In this document: piece by piece, positions 44,265 through 45,455 of the stretch
How positions within the stretch are numbered: position 1 is the first letter of the stretch
Layout: each line of letters opens with the position of its first letter
Assembly (NCBI GenBank): GCA_945903465.1
Contig: CAMDOF010000048.1
Span: 1 to 45,455 of the forward strand
Source of the DNA: Opitutus sp. GAS368
GTDB lineage: Bacteria > Verrucomicrobiota > Verrucomicrobiia > Opitutales > Opitutaceae
Direction: 5' to 3'
DNA length: 45,455 nt
Program-made: the position numbers and the translations under genes
The notes under the pieces: generated by a model
Told to the model about the DNA's origin: nothing
Database searches by the model: none
What the model saw: only the letters and a program-made list of their open reading frames with translations

Positions 44265-45215
44265 ATGAAACCACTCACCCGTCGCAATTTTATCGCCCTC
44301 ACCGCCGCTGGACTTGCCAGCACCGCGTTGCCACCCGGCGCTTTTAGCGCTCCTGCCCCCGTCGACAACCCCTTCAAGCGGATTGGGCGATCGCGCCTGC
44401 AACTAAGCCTCGCGGCCTATTCCTTCCGCGAGAACTTCGCGCTCATGCGCGGAAAGCCGAACCTGAAAGTCCCTGCCGGACGAGCCATGGATATGTTCAG
44501 CTTCATGGACTACTGCGCCGCGCAAGGCTGCGCGGGCGCTGAACTCACGAGCTATTTTTTTACCGAAGAAACGGACGCCTACATGATCCAATTACGGCGA
44601 CACGCTTTTCTCCGCGGTATCACCGTGAGCGGAACCGCCATTGGGAATAATTTTTCACTTCCCCCGGGGCCCCAATTGACCGCCGAGATCGCCACCACGA
44701 AGCGGTGGATCGATCGAGCTGCCCTCATGGGTGCACCTCACATTCGAGTTTTTGCTGGGAACGTACCCCGCGACGCCAAGGATTTCTCCCGCGCCGCCGC
44801 CGATCGCCAAGTAATCAGCGCGCTCGCCGAGTGCTGCGACTATGCTGGCCGCCGAGGCATTTTTCTGGGACTCGAAAACCACGACTCGATCGGAACCGCG
44901 GCCGCACTCATCCCCATGGTCAAAGCCGTGCAGAGCCCTTGGCTCGGCATCAATCTCGATTCCGGTAACTTTCGCACCGCCGATCCCTATCGCGACTTTG
45001 CCGAGTGCGTTCCTTACGCGGTCAACGTCCAATTCAAAACTGAAATCGAAGCATCAACTGCCAAGAGCAAGCAACCGGCCGACTTAAAACGACTCACGAA
45101 AATCCTTCGGGAGGGCGGCTATCAAGGTTGGGTCGCGCTCGAGTACGAGGCGAAAGCCGACTCCGCCAGCGCCGTGCCTCACCATCTCGACGAGATGCGC
45201 GCCTTGTTCCTTTAG
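44265..45215 (+). CDS. Tat-exported sugar isomerase/epimerase-like TIM barrel (paralogue C)
   Basis: 316 aa with a twin-arginine signal (LTRRNFIALT, 4-13) and a xylose-isomerase-like TIM barrel. Probable metal-site residues are E204 (GLENHDSIG), D232 (NLDSGNF), Q256 (VNVQFK) and E293 (VALEYE). Unlike paralogues A and B it keeps Glu before NH, so it may be the catalytically conventional member. It shares VSGTAIGNNF with A's ISGTGIGNNF but is more distant overall. It follows the fusion gene by 408 bp on the same strand and is probably transcribed alone. Confidence 0.87.
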   Translation: MKPLTRRNFIALTAAGLASTALPPGAFSAPAPVDNPFKRIGRSRLQLSLAAYSFRENFALMRGKPNLKVPAGRAMDMFSFMDYCAAQGCAGAELTSYFFTEETDAYMIQLRRHAFLRGITVSGTAIGNNFSLPPGPQLTAEIATTKRWIDRAALMGAPHIRVFAGNVPRDAKDFSRAAADRQVISALAECCDYAGRRGIFLGLENHDSIGTAAALIPMVKAVQSPWLGINLDSGNFRTADPYRDFAECVPYAVNVQFKTEIEASTAKSKQPADLKRLTKILREGGYQGWVALEYEAKADSASAVPHHLDEMRALFL

Positions 45216-45455
45216 TCTGGGAGCCTCGGCCCGGCGGCTCCGTCCCACCCGGCGCTGCCAGCTCCCGCCACGACCTACCGGCACACGGCGCGGGTGTTAC
45301 CTAAGCCTCAGACCTCCTGACCCACCACGGAAGAAAAGAGGGGAAGAGTGGAACGAAAAAGAGCCCGTGGCGGGTGAAAACTGAGCGGATGTGAAGTTGA
45401 AGCGATGCGGGGGCGGTGGCAAGGCAGAGGGATGCCACAAATTCAATTGCCGATG
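45216..45455. other. Right-edge stretch without a gene
   Basis: 240 bp to the window edge; nothing supported. The last 100 bp is purine-rich on the plus strand (gaagaaaagaggggaagag), and a gene may begin beyond the edge. Confidence 0.4.

Noticed and set aside
1..45455. CRISPR arrays, insertion sequences, phage genes or a defence system
   Set aside because: No regularly spaced repeats, transposase, integrase, cas, restriction or toxin-antitoxin proteins were recognisable in any long frame.

Overview
This 45 kb window is GC-rich bacterial chromosome with about 30 recognisable protein genes. I see no RNA gene, insertion sequence, phage gene or CRISPR array. The gene content points to a Verrucomicrobiota bacterium, probably Opitutales/Opitutaceae: large TonB-dependent receptors of the 'LAGxRLRT' type with no SusD, formylglycine sulfatases, Tat-exported sugar-isomerase-like TIM barrels, DUF1080, an FmdB-like protein with a reduced zinc site, menaquinone synthesis, and starts without Shine-Dalgarno motifs. 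The taxonomic call is inference from gene content only.

Region 1 (1-9.4 kb) is mostly housekeeping. A 5'-truncated thioredoxin converges on menA. Reading leftward from about 7 kb are dinB (Pol IV), an FmdB-like protein, acylphosphatase, an ABC-2 exporter (ATPase and permease joined by an ATGA overlap), a TPR protein, a membrane protein carrying an in-frame 37-bp duplication, and menA. On the plus strand are a secreted CBM9-like protein and trmO.

Region 2 (9.6-30.8 kb) is a 21-kb block with every gene on the minus strand. In transcription order it holds a 1143-aa TonB receptor, a secreted helical-toroid protein with a propeller-like N-terminus, Tat isomerase A, a DUF1080 3-keto-glycoside hydrolase-like protein, Tat isomerase B, a small EF-hand protein, a 753-aa TonB receptor, a secreted two-domain VOC protein, a PQQ/BamB-like propeller, a 957-aa TonB receptor and two sulfatases. 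It reads as an envelope and periplasmic glycan-processing locus without SusD. No oxidoreductase, sulfatase-maturing enzyme, cytoplasmic sugar kinase or regulator is visible in it.

Region 3 (31-45.5 kb) is mostly on the plus strand: M20 metallopeptidase, GH88-like hydrolase, rlmN with a Pro-rich insertion, a divergent pair (a 454-aa protein and a 736-aa EF-hand membrane protein), a heme-type TonB receptor, a small two-helix membrane protein, a secreted isochorismatase-SGNH fusion, and a third Tat isomerase paralogue (C).

The most interesting points are the duplicated isomerases flanking DUF1080, with a shared Glu-to-Gln change at a probable metal-ligand position; the isochorismatase-SGNH fusion; the periplasmic double-VOC protein; the in-frame DNA duplication in the membrane protein; and the absence of Shine-Dalgarno sequences, with pyrimidine-rich leaders at many starts.
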